From NCBI RefSeq assembly GCF_900659615.1, contig NZ_CAACUY010000003.1, positions 97,073 to 161,072 on the forward strand: a stretch of 64,000 nucleotides of DNA, read 5' to 3'. A program made the translations under genes and the position numbers. The notes below the pieces were generated by a model. The model made no database searches and was not told the DNA's origin. It saw only the letters and a list, made by a program, of their open reading frames with translations. Shown here one piece after another: positions 8,157 to 16,626 of the stretch; within the stretch, counting starts at the first letter, position 1, and every line of letters begins with the position of its first letter. The DNA is from Actinomadura fibrosa (GTDB lineage Bacteria; Actinomycetota; Actinomycetes; Streptosporangiales; Streptosporangiaceae).

Positions 8157-8976
8157 GGTACTCAAGGTCAGCGACCTGCGCGTCGGGTTCGGCCGGCGCG
8201 GGCTGTTCGGCAAGGCCGTCGAGGTGCTGCACGGCGTGTCCTTCGGGATCGCCGCGGGGGAGACGTTCGGCCTCGTCGGCGAGTCGGGATCGGGCAAGAC
8301 CACGATCGGACGCGCCGTGCTCGGCCTCGTCGCCCCCTCCGCCGGGACGATCGTGCTGAACGGCGTCCCCATCGACGACCTGCGCCGCCGGCGACGCCTC
8401 GCACGTGAGGTCCAGGTCGTCTTCCAGGACCCCTACACCTCGCTCAATCCGGCGATGACCATCGAGGACATCCTGAGCGAGCCGCTGCGCGTGCACGGCA
8501 TGGAGCGCGGTGCCGCCGCGAGGCGCGTCGCCGACCTGCTCGACCGGGTGGCGCTGCCCGCCGACGCGGGCCGCCGCTACCCGCGCGAGTTCTCCGGGGG
8601 CCAGCGCCAGCGGATCGCCATCGCGCGCGCCCTGTCCCTGGAGCCGCGCGTCATTGTCTGCGACGAGCCGGTGTCCGCGCTGGACCTGTCCACCCAGGCG
8701 AGGATCCTGGACCTGCTGATCGAGATCCAGGACACGCTCGGGATCGCGTACCTGTTCATCTCCCACGACCTGGCCGTCGTACGCCATATCAGCCACCGCG
8801 TCGCCGTGATCAACAAGGGGGCGTTCGTGGAGACCGGAACGGCCGCGCAGGTCACCGAGGACCCCGCGCACCCCTACACCCGCCGCCTCCTCCTGGCCGC
8901 ACCCGTCCCCGACCCGGCCCGGCAGCGCGAGCGCCGGGCCGAGCGGCACCGCCTTGCCGACGCCGCGCCCGCGTAA
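8149..8976 (+). CDS. ABC importer ATPase (DppF type)
   Basis: A 275-residue second ATPase of the importer. Walker A GESGSGKTT, Q-loop VFQDPYTSLNP, signature FSGGQRQRIAIARAL, Walker B VIVCDEPVSALD and the switch His in ISHDLAVV are all present, so it should be catalytically competent. The C-terminal HPYTRRLLLAAPVPDP is the oligopeptide-ATPase tail found in DppF/OppF. It starts inside the last codons of the permease-ATPase fusion (8-nt overlap), which implies coupled translation and a stoichiometric complex. About 100 bp separate it from the regulator gene downstream, which has its own ribosome site. Confidence 0.93.
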   Translation: MSEVLKVSDLRVGFGRRGLFGKAVEVLHGVSFGIAAGETFGLVGESGSGKTTIGRAVLGLVAPSAGTIVLNGVPIDDLRRRRRLAREVQVVFQDPYTSLNPAMTIEDILSEPLRVHGMERGAAARRVADLLDRVALPADAGRRYPREFSGGQRQRIAIARALSLEPRVIVCDEPVSALDLSTQARILDLLIEIQDTLGIAYLFISHDLAVVRHISHRVAVINKGAFVETGTAAQVTEDPAHPYTRRLLLAAPVPDPARQRERRAERHRLADAAPA

Positions 8977-9078
8977 GGCTCGGGTGGCCGGGAAGGACCG
9001 CCTCGCGGCCGTTCGTGTGGTCCTGCCGCCGCGGGTAGACCATACTGATGTTTGTCATTGATACGAGGAGGGCTCAGG

Positions 9079-9807
9079 GTGGCGCAGCCGCATGTCAGGC
9101 GGGGGGTGAAGGTCGGCGAAGCGATCGCGCAGGACATCGTCCGCAAGATCGGCGCGGAGAATCTGCCGCCGGGGACGCCGCTGCCCTCCGAGGCGCAGAT
9201 GATCGAGGAGTACGGGGTCGGACGCGGCTCGCTCCGGGAGGCGCTGCGCATCCTGGAGGTGCACGGGCTGATCTCCATCAAGCCGGGGCCCCGGGGCGGT
9301 CCCATCGTCGCCGAGGTCAGCGCGGCCATGTTCGGCCGGATGTCGACGCTGTACTTCCAGGCGGGCCGGATGACCTTCCGGGAGCTGATGGAGGCGCGCC
9401 TGGTCATGGAGCCGGTCATGGCCCGGCTGGCGGCCGAGCGCCGTGACGCCGACATGGCGAAGGCGCTCGGCGCCATCGCCGAGGACACACCGCTCGACGA
9501 CGACGGCGGATATCTGAGCCACAGCGGCGACTTCCATCGATTCGTGGCATCGATGTCGGGCAACGGCATGCTGGATCTCTTCAGCGGGTCCCTGGGCCAC
9601 ATCTTCCACGAGCGCGTCAGCGGCCTGTTCTTTCCCAAGGCGCGCCGAGCCAAGGTCAGGCAGGCGCACGCCGAGATCGCCGAGGCGATCCAGGCGGGCG
9701 ACGCCGACCGGGCCGAGACCCTGATGCGCGAGCACATGCAGGAGTACGCCACCTACGTCAAGCGTCGCAACCCCGCCCTCATGAACGAGGTCGTCGGCTG
9801 GCAGTGA
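9079..9807 (+). CDS. FadR/GntR-family (FCD) transcriptional regulator
   Basis: A 242-residue repressor-type regulator. Residues about 8-75 form a winged helix (VGEAIAQDIVRKIG, PLPSEAQMIEEYGVGRGSLREALRILEVHGLI, with the wing SIKPGPRGGPIV). The rest is an all-helical FCD effector domain with the metal/ligand residues in GDFHRFVASMSGNG and H.EI.EAI..GD...AE...REH. The start is GTG at 9079, where AGGAGGG lies 6 nt upstream; an in-frame TTG at 9052 has no such site. FCD proteins usually sense small carboxylates or acyl-CoAs. It sits between the importer and the beta-oxidation genes and is a close paralogue of the regulator half of the fusion at 16627, sharing the GPxGGPxV wing. Confidence 0.92.
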   Translation: MAQPHVRRGVKVGEAIAQDIVRKIGAENLPPGTPLPSEAQMIEEYGVGRGSLREALRILEVHGLISIKPGPRGGPIVAEVSAAMFGRMSTLYFQAGRMTFRELMEARLVMEPVMARLAAERRDADMAKALGAIAEDTPLDDDGGYLSHSGDFHRFVASMSGNGMLDLFSGSLGHIFHERVSGLFFPKARRAKVRQAHAEIAEAIQAGDADRAETLMREHMQEYATYVKRRNPALMNEVVGWQ

Positions 9808-9823
9808 CCTGCCCGGCCGGGGC

Positions 9824-10591
9824 TCAGGCGCCGGTCCAGCGCGGGGCCCGCTTCTCCACGAACGCCAGTGCGCCCTCCTTGGCGTCGGCCGATCTCCGGA
9901 CCGGGTCGACGATCCGCTCCTGCCGGTCGAACTGCTCGTCCAGCGGCCAGTCGGCGGACTCCACCAGCACCTGCTTCGACGCCGTCAGCGCCAGCGGCGC
10001 GTTCGCCGCGACCTCGGCGGCCAGCTCCACCGCCCCGGCGAGTGCCTGCCCCGGGGCGGTGAGCCGGTTGACCAGATGGACCTCGGCGGCGTCGGTGGCG
10101 GGCCACATGCGACCGGTGAGGACCAGTTCCATCGCGAGGTGGTAGGGGATGCGCCGTTGCAGCCGGAGCAGTCCGCCGGCCGCGGCGGTGAGGCCTCGCC
10201 TGGTCTCGGGCAGCCCGAACGTCGCCTCGCGGGAGGCGACCACCAGATCGCAGGCCAGGACGATCTCGAAGCCGCCCGCGAGGGCGTATCCCTCGACGGC
10301 GGCGATCAGGGGTTTGCGCGGCGGGCGGCGGACGAGGCCGGCGAAGCCGCGTCCCTCCACGATCGGGATCTCGCCGCGGGCGAAGCCCTTCAGGTCCATG
10401 CCGGCGCAGAAGGTGCCGCCCGCGCCGGTGATCACCCCGGCGGCGAGGTCGGCCCGCGAGTCCAGTGCGTCGAGCGCGTCCGCGATCCGATAGGCGAGCC
10501 CGCGCGACATGGCGTTGCGCGCGGCGGGACGGTTCATCGTCAGGACCAGGACCCGGCCATGCTCCTCGACGAGGAGCTCGGGCTCGTTCAT
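9824..10591 (-). CDS. Enoyl-CoA hydratase/isomerase (crotonase) family protein
   Basis: A 255-residue crotonase. The oxyanion-hole segments GGTFCAGMDLKGF and EGYALAGGFEIVLACD are clear. The two catalytic acids of true hydratases are at the expected places: Glu in AGGFEI and Glu in FGLPETRRGL. Hydration of an enoyl-CoA in beta-oxidation is therefore the likely activity. It lies last in a minus-strand operon thiolase - SDR - crotonase (37- and 19-bp gaps). Its 3' end lies 16 bp from the convergent regulator gene, so the two share terminator space. Confidence 0.9.
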   Translation of the reverse strand: MNEPELLVEEHGRVLVLTMNRPAARNAMSRGLAYRIADALDALDSRADLAAGVITGAGGTFCAGMDLKGFARGEIPIVEGRGFAGLVRRPPRKPLIAAVEGYALAGGFEIVLACDLVVASREATFGLPETRRGLTAAAGGLLRLQRRIPYHLAMELVLTGRMWPATDAAEVHLVNRLTAPGQALAGAVELAAEVAANAPLALTASKQVLVESADWPLDEQFDRQERIVDPVRRSADAKEGALAFVEKRAPRWTGA

Positions 10592-10628
10592 GTTCGGTCC
10601 TCCTCAGTGCGTCAGCGGGCGGAGTGCG

Positions 10629-11387
10629 TCAGCGGGCGGCCATGCGCAGGGCGCCGTCCAGGCGGATGGTCTCGCCGTTCAGCATCGGGTTCTCGATGAT
10701 CTGCAGGGCGAGGGAGGCGTACTCGGCGGGCAGGCCGAGCCGGTTCGGGTGCGGGACCGTCCGGCCGAGCGACGCGCGGACCTCCTCGGGCAGCCGCGCG
10801 AGGATGGGCGTGTCGAACAGCCCCGGGGCGATGGTGGTCACCCGGATCAGCTTGGACGCCAGGTCGCGCGCGGCGACGAGCGTCATCCCGACGACACCGG
10901 CCTTCGCGGAGGCGTAGGGGATCTGGCCGATCTGCCCCTCGTAGGCGGCGACCGAGGCGGTGAGGACGCAGACGCCGCGTTCGCCGCCGGCGGGCTCGTT
11001 GCGGGCCATGCGCGCGGCGGCGAGCCGCAGCACGTTGAAGGTGCCGATCAGGTTGATCCGGACGATCCGCTCGTAGGCGTCCAGCGAGCCCGGCCGCCCT
11101 TCCCGGTCGACCAGGCGGACCGGGCCGCCGCGCCCGGCGCAGTGCACCAGCGTCCGCAGCGGGGCCGCGGACTCGGCGGAGTCCAGCGCCGCCTCGACGG
11201 CGTCCGGGTCGGTGACGTCCGCCGCCGCGAACGTGCCGCCGATGTCGTCGGCGACGGTCTTGCCCGCGGACTCGGGCAGGTCGAGCACCACCACATGCGC
11301 GCCGCGCTCCGCGAGCCGGGCCGCGGTCGCGGCGCCGAGTCCCGACGCGCCGCCGGTGACGACCGCGGAAGTCCCGTTGACGTCCAT
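10629..11387 (-). CDS. SDR, probable 3-hydroxyacyl-CoA dehydrogenase (type II)
   Basis: A 252-residue classical short-chain dehydrogenase. NAD(H)-binding TGGASGLG lies near residue 12 and the acidic residue of VVVLDLPES favours NAD over NADP. The catalytic Ser is in LTASVAAYEG and Tyr-x3-Lys is YASAK. The order of motifs, the AGRGGP loop and the C-terminal NPMLNGETIRLDGA closely match type II 3-hydroxyacyl-CoA dehydrogenases (HSD17B10-like). Placement between thiolase and crotonase fits the third step of a beta-oxidation round. Specificity cannot be read from the sequence. Confidence 0.86.
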   Translation of the reverse strand: MDVNGTSAVVTGGASGLGAATAARLAERGAHVVVLDLPESAGKTVADDIGGTFAAADVTDPDAVEAALDSAESAAPLRTLVHCAGRGGPVRLVDREGRPGSLDAYERIVRINLIGTFNVLRLAAARMARNEPAGGERGVCVLTASVAAYEGQIGQIPYASAKAGVVGMTLVAARDLASKLIRVTTIAPGLFDTPILARLPEEVRASLGRTVPHPNRLGLPAEYASLALQIIENPMLNGETIRLDGALRMAAR

Positions 11388-11406
11388 GTTCTGCCTTCCG
11401 TCGTGT

Positions 11407-12606
<1,200 letters not shown>

Positions 12607-12610
12607 GGCT

Positions 12611-12635
12611 ATTGATTATCATGATATGCATATTA
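12611..12635. promoter_or_regulatory. AT-rich divergent promoter/operator (thiolase / acyl-CoA dehydrogenase)
   Basis: Two perfect 10-bp palindromes, TATCATGATA and ATATGCATAT, overlap here, and ATTATCAT is at 12615-12622. The region sits between the divergent thiolase and acyl-CoA dehydrogenase operons. On the minus strand GATAAT could serve as the -10 of a leaderless thiolase transcript. The same word recurs upstream of other operons of the island, so a shared regulator is possible. Confidence 0.4.
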
Positions 12636-12689
12636 AGTCCATGGCTGGTGCTCCTCGGGGAGCGCGTACGAAGGAAGGAGGCGGGTGCC

Positions 12690-13844
12690 ATGACCGCCCT
12701 TGCCGACCATCGGGAGATCCGCGAGCTGGCGGCCAAGGTCGCGGCCGAGATGTTCGAGCCCCTGGCCGCCGAGATGGACCTGGCCCGGACGCCGGTCCCG
12801 GCCGCCCGGCGAGCCGTCCTCGGAGACCTCGGCTTCCTCGGCATCGCGCTGCCGGAGCGCTACGGCGGCTCCGGCGCCCCGCTCCCGCAGGTACTGGCGG
12901 TGATCGAGGAGTTCGCCAAGGTGTGCCGGCCGGCCGCGTTCCAGATCTTCGAGGCGAACACCGGCCCGGCGCAGGTCGTCAACCACCTCGGCACGGAGGA
13001 GCAGCGGGCCCGCTGGCTGCCCGCCATCGTCCGCGGCGAGAAGACCATGGCGGTCGCGATCTCCGAGCCGGACGCGGGCTCGGCCGCCACCGACATGCGG
13101 ACCCGCGCCGAGCGCGTCGGCGGCGGCTACATCGTCGACGGCGTCAAGCGCTGGATCTCCAACGGAGGCGAAGCGGACCAGTACCTGCTGTACTGCCGGC
13201 TGAGCGACGCCCCCGGGGCCAAGGGCATCGGCGCCGTCGTGGTCGAGAAGGGCATGCCCGGCCTGAGCTTCGGTCCGCCCGAGCGGCTGATGGGCTTCCG
13301 CGGCATCCCGTCGGCGGACGTGATCCTCGACGGGGTCCGGGTGCCCGACGAGAACGTCGTGGTGCCGGCCGGCGACTTCGGCAAGCTCTTCGGGGTCTTC
13401 TCCATCGAGCGGCTCGGCAACTCCACGATGAGCCTCGCGATCGGCCAGGCCGCACTGGACGCCACCCGCGCCTACGTCCAGCAGCGGGAGCAGTTCGGCA
13501 AGCCGCTGGTGGAGTTCCAGACCGTCCAGGTGACCCTCGCTGACATGCTGCTGCAGGTGGAGTCGGCGCGACTGCTGGTCGACCGCGCCGCCGCGGGAGC
13601 CGGGACGGGCCTTCCGGACCCGCTGCACACCTCACTCGCCAAATGCGCGGCCAACGAGATGGCCAAGCGCGTCACCGACCTCGCCATGCAGCTGCACGGC
13701 GGCAACGGCTACACCGAGGAGTACGGGATCGAGCGGCTGCACCGCGACGCGCACGGCTGGGCCATCGCGGGCGGGACGCCCACCATGCAGCGCATCCGCA
13801 TCGTCTCCGAGCTGCTCGGCCGACGGTTCGACCAGCGCCGATGA
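12690..13844 (+). CDS. Acyl-CoA dehydrogenase, IVD-like catalytic base position
   Basis: A 384-residue FAD-dependent acyl-CoA dehydrogenase. FAD/substrate motifs ISEPDAGSAATDM, ISNGGEADQYLLY and QREQFGKPL and the C-terminal QLHGGNGYTEEY are present. At the usual MCAD-type catalytic Glu (YEGT motif) it reads AGGT, so that base is missing. A Glu in SIERLGNS occupies the alternative helix position used by isovaleryl-CoA dehydrogenase. This suggests a branched or cyclic acyl-CoA substrate (inference). The start at 12690 has GGAGG 8 nt upstream. The gene overlaps the second dehydrogenase by ATGA, so the two may form one complex or act in series. Confidence 0.88.
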   Translation: MTALADHREIRELAAKVAAEMFEPLAAEMDLARTPVPAARRAVLGDLGFLGIALPERYGGSGAPLPQVLAVIEEFAKVCRPAAFQIFEANTGPAQVVNHLGTEEQRARWLPAIVRGEKTMAVAISEPDAGSAATDMRTRAERVGGGYIVDGVKRWISNGGEADQYLLYCRLSDAPGAKGIGAVVVEKGMPGLSFGPPERLMGFRGIPSADVILDGVRVPDENVVVPAGDFGKLFGVFSIERLGNSTMSLAIGQAALDATRAYVQQREQFGKPLVEFQTVQVTLADMLLQVESARLLVDRAAAGAGTGLPDPLHTSLAKCAANEMAKRVTDLAMQLHGGNGYTEEYGIERLHRDAHGWAIAGGTPTMQRIRIVSELLGRRFDQRR

Positions 13845-15019
13845 CCGTTGACCCGCCCCCCGACGCGTTCCGCGTCCTGGAAGGACCACAGATGTTCGAT
13901 CTCGATGCCGGTCACCGCGAGGTCCAGAAGGCCGCGCACTCCGTCGCCGCCGCGGTGGAGGAGTTCGCCGACGAGGCCGACGCGTGCACGTCCGTGCACC
14001 CGGGGGCGCTGGAGGCGCTGCGCGCCTCCGGCCTGGCCCGCCATGTCGTGCCCGCCGCCTTCGGCGGCGAGAGCGAGACCCTCGACCCGCTGACGATCGC
14101 CGTGATCCGCGAGGCGCTGATGTACTCCTCCGCGCATCTCGACTCCCTGTTCGGCATGCAGGGCGTCGGCAGCTACTCGCTGGCCGTCGGCGGCACCGAC
14201 GAGCTGCGCCGCGAATGGCTGCCCCGGGTGGCGGCCCTGGAGGCCATCGCGGGCCTGGCGCTCACCGAGCCGGGCGTCGGCTCCGACCTGCGCGCCGTCA
14301 CGACGGTGATCGAGAGCGCCCCCGGTGGCCTGCGCGTCACCGGGCGCAAGTCGTTCATCACCAACGGCGGGGCCGCCGACTTCTACTGCGTGCTGGGCAG
14401 GGAGGGCGACGGGCACTCGATGGTGCTCGTCCCGGCCGATGCGCCGGGGCTGACGATCACCCGGGGGCCCGACCTCATCGCACCGCACATCCTGGGGGAG
14501 CTGGAGTTCGACGGGGTCGTCGTCCCGGAGGGCAACCGGCTCGGCGTCGCGCGCAGGGCCTTCTCGCTCATGCTGGCGACGCTCGCCGTGTTCCGGGTGT
14601 CGGTGGCCGGGTCCGCGGTCGGCCTCGCCCAGGCCGCCCTGGACGAGGCGCTCCGGCACGTCACGACGCGCGAGCAGTTCGGCGAGCCGCTCATCGCCCT
14701 GGGCGCGGTGTCGCAGAACGTGGCGCTCTCCTGGACGGAGATCGAGTCGGCGCGGGCGCTCACCTACCGGGCCGCCGCGCTCGCCCGGTCCGACCCGCGC
14801 GGGCGGCTCGACCTCTCCTCGATCGCCAAGGTGGGCGCCACCGAGGCGGCGGGCCGGGTCGTCGACCGTTCCGTGCAGATCATGGGCCGCTTCGGGCTGG
14901 TGCGCGGCTCGAAGATCGAACGCCTTTACCGCAACGCCCGCCCGCTGCGCGTCTACGAGGGGGCCACCGAGGTGCTCCTCGACTCCCTGGCGCGCCGGCT
15001 GGCGAAGGGAGCCTCCTGA
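13841..15019 (+). CDS. Acyl-CoA dehydrogenase, canonical catalytic Glu
   Basis: A 392-residue second acyl-CoA dehydrogenase. LTEPGVGSDL, ITNGGAADFY and TREQFGEPL are the family motifs. The C-terminal LRVYEGATEVLLDSL keeps the Glu in the MCAD/glutaryl-CoA dehydrogenase position, unlike its upstream neighbour. The start is taken at 13841 because it overlaps the preceding stop (ATGA). An ATG at 13892 with GGAAGG 7 nt upstream is a real alternative and would remove 17 residues. Its stop overlaps the SDR start (TGATG). The pairing of two dissimilar dehydrogenases is common in operons for cyclic or steroid-like acyl-CoAs. Confidence 0.88.
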   Translation: MTVDPPPDAFRVLEGPQMFDLDAGHREVQKAAHSVAAAVEEFADEADACTSVHPGALEALRASGLARHVVPAAFGGESETLDPLTIAVIREALMYSSAHLDSLFGMQGVGSYSLAVGGTDELRREWLPRVAALEAIAGLALTEPGVGSDLRAVTTVIESAPGGLRVTGRKSFITNGGAADFYCVLGREGDGHSMVLVPADAPGLTITRGPDLIAPHILGELEFDGVVVPEGNRLGVARRAFSLMLATLAVFRVSVAGSAVGLAQAALDEALRHVTTREQFGEPLIALGAVSQNVALSWTEIESARALTYRAAALARSDPRGRLDLSSIAKVGATEAAGRVVDRSVQIMGRFGLVRGSKIERLYRNARPLRVYEGATEVLLDSLARRLAKGAS

Positions 15020-15768
15020 TGGACCTGGAACTGAAGGACGCCGTCGTGCTCGTCACCGGCGCGAGCCGGGGCCTGGGCGCCGCGATCGCGTTGCGGCTCG
15101 CGTCCGAGGGCGCCCGGGTCGTGGCCGCCGCACGCTCGAAGGGCGCCCTGGACGAGGTGGCCGGGCGCGGCGGCGGCCGGATCTCGGTGATCGAGGCCGA
15201 CCTGCGGGACGAGCGGGCCGTGGCCGGGCTCGCCGACGGCGTCGTCGACCGGCACGGCCGCATCGACGGCCTGGTCAACAACGCCGGGATCGCGCCGGCG
15301 GGCAGGTTCGCGGACCAGGACCCCGCCGTGTGGAAGGAGACGATGGCGGTCAACGTCATCGCGCCGATGCTGCTCGCGCAGGCCGCGGGGCGGCACATGA
15401 TCGCCCAGGGCGGGGGCCGCATCGTGAACGTCGCCTCGACGACCGGTGTCCGCGGCAAGCCGCACCTGGCCGGCTACTCCGCCTCGAAGGGGGCGGTGGT
15501 CCGGCTGACCGAGGCGCTCGCCGCCGAGTGGGCGGCCAAGAACGTGCAGGTCAACTGCCTGGCGCCGGGGGCGTTCCGGACGGACGCGCAGCGCGCCGTC
15601 CTGGACTCGCCCGACCTGCTGGAGCGGCGCGTCGCCAGGATCCCGGCTCGGCGGATCGCCGAACCGGACGAGCTCGTCCCGCTGGCCTGCCTGCTCGTGT
15701 CCCCGCTGTCCTCGTTCACCACGGGCGCGATCTTCGTGGTGGACGGCGGCGAGTCCGGAAAACTGTGA
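15019..15768 (+). CDS. Short-chain dehydrogenase/reductase
   Basis: A 249-residue classical SDR. TGASRGLG lies at about residues 14-21, then NNAG, the catalytic Ser in NVASTTGV, Tyr-x3-Lys as YSASK, and the C-terminal FTTGAIFVVDGGESGKL. The residues after beta-2 (AAARSKG) contain Arg, which favours NADP(H). It is translationally coupled to the upstream dehydrogenase (1-nt overlap) and lies 7 bp from the amidohydrolase gene. The likely job is oxidation of a hydroxyl or reduction of a keto group in the degraded skeleton; the substrate is not readable. Confidence 0.87.
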   Translation: MDLELKDAVVLVTGASRGLGAAIALRLASEGARVVAAARSKGALDEVAGRGGGRISVIEADLRDERAVAGLADGVVDRHGRIDGLVNNAGIAPAGRFADQDPAVWKETMAVNVIAPMLLAQAAGRHMIAQGGGRIVNVASTTGVRGKPHLAGYSASKGAVVRLTEALAAEWAAKNVQVNCLAPGAFRTDAQRAVLDSPDLLERRVARIPARRIAEPDELVPLACLLVSPLSSFTTGAIFVVDGGESGKL

Positions 15769-15775
15769 GGCGACC

Positions 15776-16579
15776 ATGATCATAGACGCGCACAGCCATG
15801 TCTGGCCCGACGCGATCGCCGCGGCGGCGCTCGGCGGGAACCGGGTGCCCGGCCTCTCCGCGCGAGGCGACGGCACCGTGGGCGGTCTCACCGCGACGAT
15901 GGACCGGGCGGGCGTCGCCGTCAGCTGCTGCCTGGGCATCGCGAACGAGGCCCGGCACGTCGACCGCGTCAACGCCTTCGTCGCCGGGCTCGCCACCGGG
16001 CGGCACATCGGCTTCGGCACCGTCCACGTCGAGCTGCCCGTCGCGGAGAACCTCGAAAGCCTGCGGCGGCACGGCGTCACCGCGGTCAAGGTCCACCCGC
16101 TGTTCCAGAACTTCGCGCTGGACGACCGCCGGCTGTGGGAGATCTTCGACGCGTTCGGCGACGAGATCGCCGTCATCACCCACGTCGGTGCGGGCGGCGA
16201 CGCCCGGACGAACGCGCTGTCCAACCCCGGCATGATCGCCGACATCGCGCGGACGTTCCCGGCGCTGCGGCTGGTGGCCTGCCATTTCGGCGGCTACCGG
16301 ATCCTCGACGAGGCCGAGGAGACGCTGCGCGGCACGGACGTCGTGCTGGAGACCTCCTGGCCGCCGAGCCTGAAGCTGCTGCGGCCGGAGCGCGTGCGCC
16401 GCCTCATCCGCGACCACGGGGCGGAGCGGATCGTGTTCGGCTCGGACTGGCCGATGACCGATCCCGCGGAGGAGATCGCGGCGATCGAGGCGCTCGGCCT
16501 GACCGATGACGAGACCAAGTCCGTCCTCGGCGGGACGATGGCGCGGCTGCTCCGCCTTGAGTCTCCCTGGGCGCGATGA
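15776..16579 (+). CDS. Amidohydrolase-2 family metal-dependent hydrolase/decarboxylase
   Basis: A 267-residue TIM-barrel protein of the amidohydrolase-2 (ACMSD-like) group. The metal ligands are visible in order: His-x-His in DAHSHVW near residue 5, Lys/His in VKVHPLFQNF, His in ITHVG, His in ACHFGG and Asp in GSDWPMTDP. Members hydrolyse lactones or C-C bonds or decarboxylate. In this context, lactone hydrolysis or cleavage of a cyclic intermediate is plausible but not shown. It is the last gene of the plus-strand operon and is followed by a strong perfect hairpin before the convergent fusion gene. Confidence 0.86.
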   Translation: MIIDAHSHVWPDAIAAAALGGNRVPGLSARGDGTVGGLTATMDRAGVAVSCCLGIANEARHVDRVNAFVAGLATGRHIGFGTVHVELPVAENLESLRRHGVTAVKVHPLFQNFALDDRRLWEIFDAFGDEIAVITHVGAGGDARTNALSNPGMIADIARTFPALRLVACHFGGYRILDEAEETLRGTDVVLETSWPPSLKLLRPERVRRLIRDHGAERIVFGSDWPMTDPAEEIAAIEALGLTDDETKSVLGGTMARLLRLESPWAR

Positions 16580-16583
16580 GCGT

Positions 16584-16624
16584 CCGGGGCTCCCGGACTC
16601 CGGCCAGGAGTCCGGGAGCCCCGG
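16584..16624. terminator. Bidirectional hairpin terminator, 18-bp perfect stem
   Basis: CCGGGGCTCCCGGACTCC (16584-16601), a 5-nt loop and its exact complement (16607-16624) lie between two convergent genes. There is no T tract on either side, which is usual in high-GC actinomycetes. It should end both transcripts. Confidence 0.8.
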
Positions 16625-16626
16625 GG

